From NCBI GenBank assembly GCA_026874595.1, contig CM049311.1:13173676-13237675 (forward strand): a stretch of DNA of 64,000 bases, given 5' to 3'. The notes under the pieces were generated by a model that saw nothing but the letters and a program-made list of their open reading frames with translations, had not been told where the DNA came from and did not search any database. This DNA comes from Sipunculus nudus (lineage: Eukaryota > Annelida > Sipuncula > Golfingiida > Sipunculidae). The translations under genes and the position numbers were made by a program. The first letter of the stretch is position 1. Every line of letters begins with the position of its first letter. Shown one piece after another: positions 61,560 through 64,000 of the stretch.

Positions 61560-61560
<1 letters not shown>

Positions 61561-63300
61561 ATATATGCTATTCATTATTGAGGCAATATCTGTTAAAAGC
61601 TGCAAATATGTCTCATTTGGCTAGGTACATAAACGCTTACTTGTTTTGGCATCAGCGTTTTTGTAGATATAATTATTGATAATAGGTTTGTATATTTTTG
61701 CAGAAACAACCTTGCTTTGTCGTTTAGAAGGGTACACATTTTGTACATACATTGGTATTATAATTTCATAACAATGGTCAAGCCCTTGAACTCATATCAA
61801 ATAGCAACAGGAATATATATCCGAATGGTGAGGTTAATTGAAGATAATATACCCGTATGTTGATGTTAATTGAGAATAATTGAGAGCATTTTAATAGTTA
61901 ATCCTATTTTCTTCCAAAAGACACGATGCATTTAATTTAGGTTAATTTAAGTTCATGTCTTTAAATTGAGGAAATACGAATTTTCGAAAAAGAAATATAA
62001 GAGACCTATAGGCCCTTGTGTATAAGAATCCTATAGGCAGATGCATTTCTTAATATTAAAATAGTACATCATGACATTGGTTTACAGTATAGAGAAAATC
62101 CATAACGCAAAACTGCCTTTTTATCTACATTATCTACGTAAATATACAATAACTGACTCACTGTCAGCGGTTCCGTATTATTTAGTATAAGTTAACAGGT
62201 CTTATAGATTCCGTCATCATAACTTAGTCATTCTGTCCATTATAACGCATATCGTGACATAGCATGTAACAGGCAACAGTGCCCATGTATATGCATATGC
62301 AAATATATACGTAATATACTGTTGCGCTAATGTTACACTAGACAGTACACACGACTTCCTAACGCAGCACATTATCACATTTGATTGTTAATTTATTTGC
62401 AGTCCTTGACTTTCACTTTTTTCTGTCTCCATGCATGAGATCAAAGCCTAGGCAAAATAATCATTGGAGACCCGCAGAATATGTTAGGAATAAATCAGCC
62501 TAATTATTTCGCAGCGGAAATACTTCCCGTTAAGCTCAGCAAATTAGACTCCCACGCAAACAACTACATAAAGGGGTTCTTGTGTACCTTGGCCTGGAAT
62601 AAAATCACTGGCTTGCGGAAGAATCATTTTAAAGGACCATTGCCGATAGGCGGCGCTTTTTACTGTAAATGGCGATATGACACGATTGATACACTATTTC
62701 AAGTATTTTAAACTTCTTTTTGTATTAATTTGTTAAGTCATAGCGTAGTTAAGACCTGGTAATTCTTTCGAGATCTGAGGAGAATTCAATATCCTGCTGA
62801 AAGGCAGGTTAACAGACCAAAGCCAGGGGCCTTCCATTAATTACCACAATAAAATATAGTGTAAACCAAAAATAATTAGGTAGGTAGACTATACCAGGAG
62901 AGAGTGATTGCCACAATTTAAAATAATAAGTGTTGAGGATAACTTAACCTTTATATATGGAATTTAATGGTACAATGACCTTTCAAAAAATGCCTGTACG
63001 CATGGAAATCAACATGTATATTTGTTTCTAATTTTTTTCAAAATGCCATTACATTTTACAAATAAGTCTTCTTGCATTCCCAGTTTATGATGCTCTGATT
63101 TGCTCTGGTGATACAAGGATTAAATTACATCCCCTTAGTAGTGTTTAACCACTGCAGTCGTTCCAGATATCCTTCTGTTCAACCACTGGTTTGTAGAGCT
63201 TTACGTTACGGATTTCACCACCGATTTGGAGCAGTGCAGAAAAAAGTGAGCATGGTATTACATTGTGTATCAAACTAAAAAATTTTAAACCCGATATCCT
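61560..63300. other. No supported gene; should hold copy III exon 1
   Basis: No convincing match to copy I exon 1 or its promoter was found. A TATAAG on the minus strand near 62208-62203 is the only weak candidate. Confidence 0.4.
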
Positions 63301-63840
63301 GAAATAAAAGCTGGGCCATCACACAAGACTGCTTACACGATAGGAAGCTTTGTTCTGTGTATTTTTGACATGGATATTACAAAATATCGCCGGGCTAGAG
63401 TCAAACTTGTCAATCTCGGTAATATATGTGTCCAACACATTGATATAAGGATGTCCATATTTATTTTAGTATTGTCAGCACGCTGATTCACGGAATTTTT
63501 AAAAGCTGTTGAGGTTGTCTGTTGAGGTTGCTTTTGATGTGGCATGTTGTAGTCAGTGAATTAGGTACTGATGTGGTGACAAGACTCTTTACGTGATAGA
63601 AAACTTTGTTTTGTGTATCTTTGAAATCGGCAATACCATACATTACCGAAGCAGAATCAAACTTGTGTAAAATATCGGTAGACTGTGTCATATATTTTTG
63701 TACACCGTATATAGGATCTTTTCAGCATTTAAGCAAAAGGCATACTTATAATATTACTCCAGCCGGGTAAAACAGCACCAACAATTAAGGCCAATAAGTA
63801 CACCAGATTTCATATCCGTCCACAAAGGTTCCTAAAAAAA
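63300..63840. repeat. Flank block with an internal tandem duplication (about 250 bp)
   Basis: GGAAGCTTTGTTCTGTGTAT (63340) and GAAAACTTTGTTTTGTGTATC (63600) begin two copies that both run on to a TCAAACTTGT word. Most of the block also matches 27370-27780. It lies 1.9 kb upstream of copy III exon 2, against 8 kb in copy I. Confidence 0.82.
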
Positions 63841-64000
63841 TCATTCAATTTTTTCATCTAGGAAGAGCTCCGAGACCTAAACAGTGAGTCAAGGTTGTGA
63901 CCCATATTCGATCCTGATCAAGGTTTTTTGTATACAACTGACACGAAAAAAATCGTTTCCAAATATCCTTCTCACAAGGCAAAAATAACACAAAAAATGG

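Noticed and set aside
62090-62150. ATG with a nearby GT as exon 1 of gene copy III
   Set aside because: The short frame gives a phase that does not fit the exon 2 acceptor, and it has no similarity to copy I exon 1.

Overview
The window reads as nuclear DNA from a marine invertebrate, most likely a mollusc or another lophotrochozoan. The reasons are intron-bearing genes, AT-rich non-coding sequence, about eighteen long (TA)n tracts in 64 kb, LINE remnants of several kinds (one carries a 2A 'stop-go' peptide, known from molluscan, echinoderm and cephalochordate LINEs), and short inverted-repeat elements. There are no operons and no bacterial-type genes. The species cannot be named from the sequence.

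The main finding is a tandem array of a multi-exon gene family on the minus strand. I located four members by aligning the window against itself. Copy I (exons between 16257 and 21807) is intact: five coding exons, all introns GT-AG, phases 1-0-0-0, and a predicted 245-residue secreted protein. Copy III (exons between 59613 and 61456) is a diverged paralogue with four intact exons and an unlocated first exon. Copy II (36581-39873) is a pseudogene. Copy 0 (about 3872-4096) is one decayed exon. Copies I and III differ greatly in sequence, yet both keep a 147-nt exon 3 with cysteines at positions 1, 15 and 37 and an N-glycosylation sequon at position 40. The predicted layout is a signal peptide, four amphipathic helices, long connecting loops and phase-0 introns. 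This resembles a long-chain (IL-6/G-CSF type) helical cytokine. I recognise no described family, so the cytokine assignment is inference from architecture.

Region by region: 1-1875 holds the 3' part of an L2/CR1-like LINE with an open reverse-transcriptase frame. 1880-2720 holds two diverged copies of an unknown repeat. 3872-4096 is the copy 0 exon. About 5600-10693 is a nearly full-length but dead L1-like LINE, with a 2A motif and RRM-type ORF1, a decayed endonuclease, and an RT whose YADD box is deleted. 10.7-16.2 kb shows no gene. 16.3-21.9 kb is gene copy I and its promoter. 22-27.8 kb is the duplicated upstream flank with a TTAA-flanked inverted-repeat element and a solo LTR. 28-36.5 kb is mostly featureless, with LINE fragments and a large hairpin between TA tracts. 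36.5-44.7 kb is the paralogous block with pseudogene copy II. 45.7-46.6 kb is a dead LINE end. 48.9-58.9 kb is rich in satellites and inverted repeats. 59.6-61.5 kb is copy III, and 63.3-63.9 kb repeats the flank block seen at 27.4-27.8 kb.

The gene copies lie head to tail at about 14, 19 and 23 kb intervals (exon 4 to exon 4). Homology continues through introns, promoter and several kilobases of upstream flank. Paralogous empty sites in copy II or near copy III show that several mobile elements are younger than the duplications.
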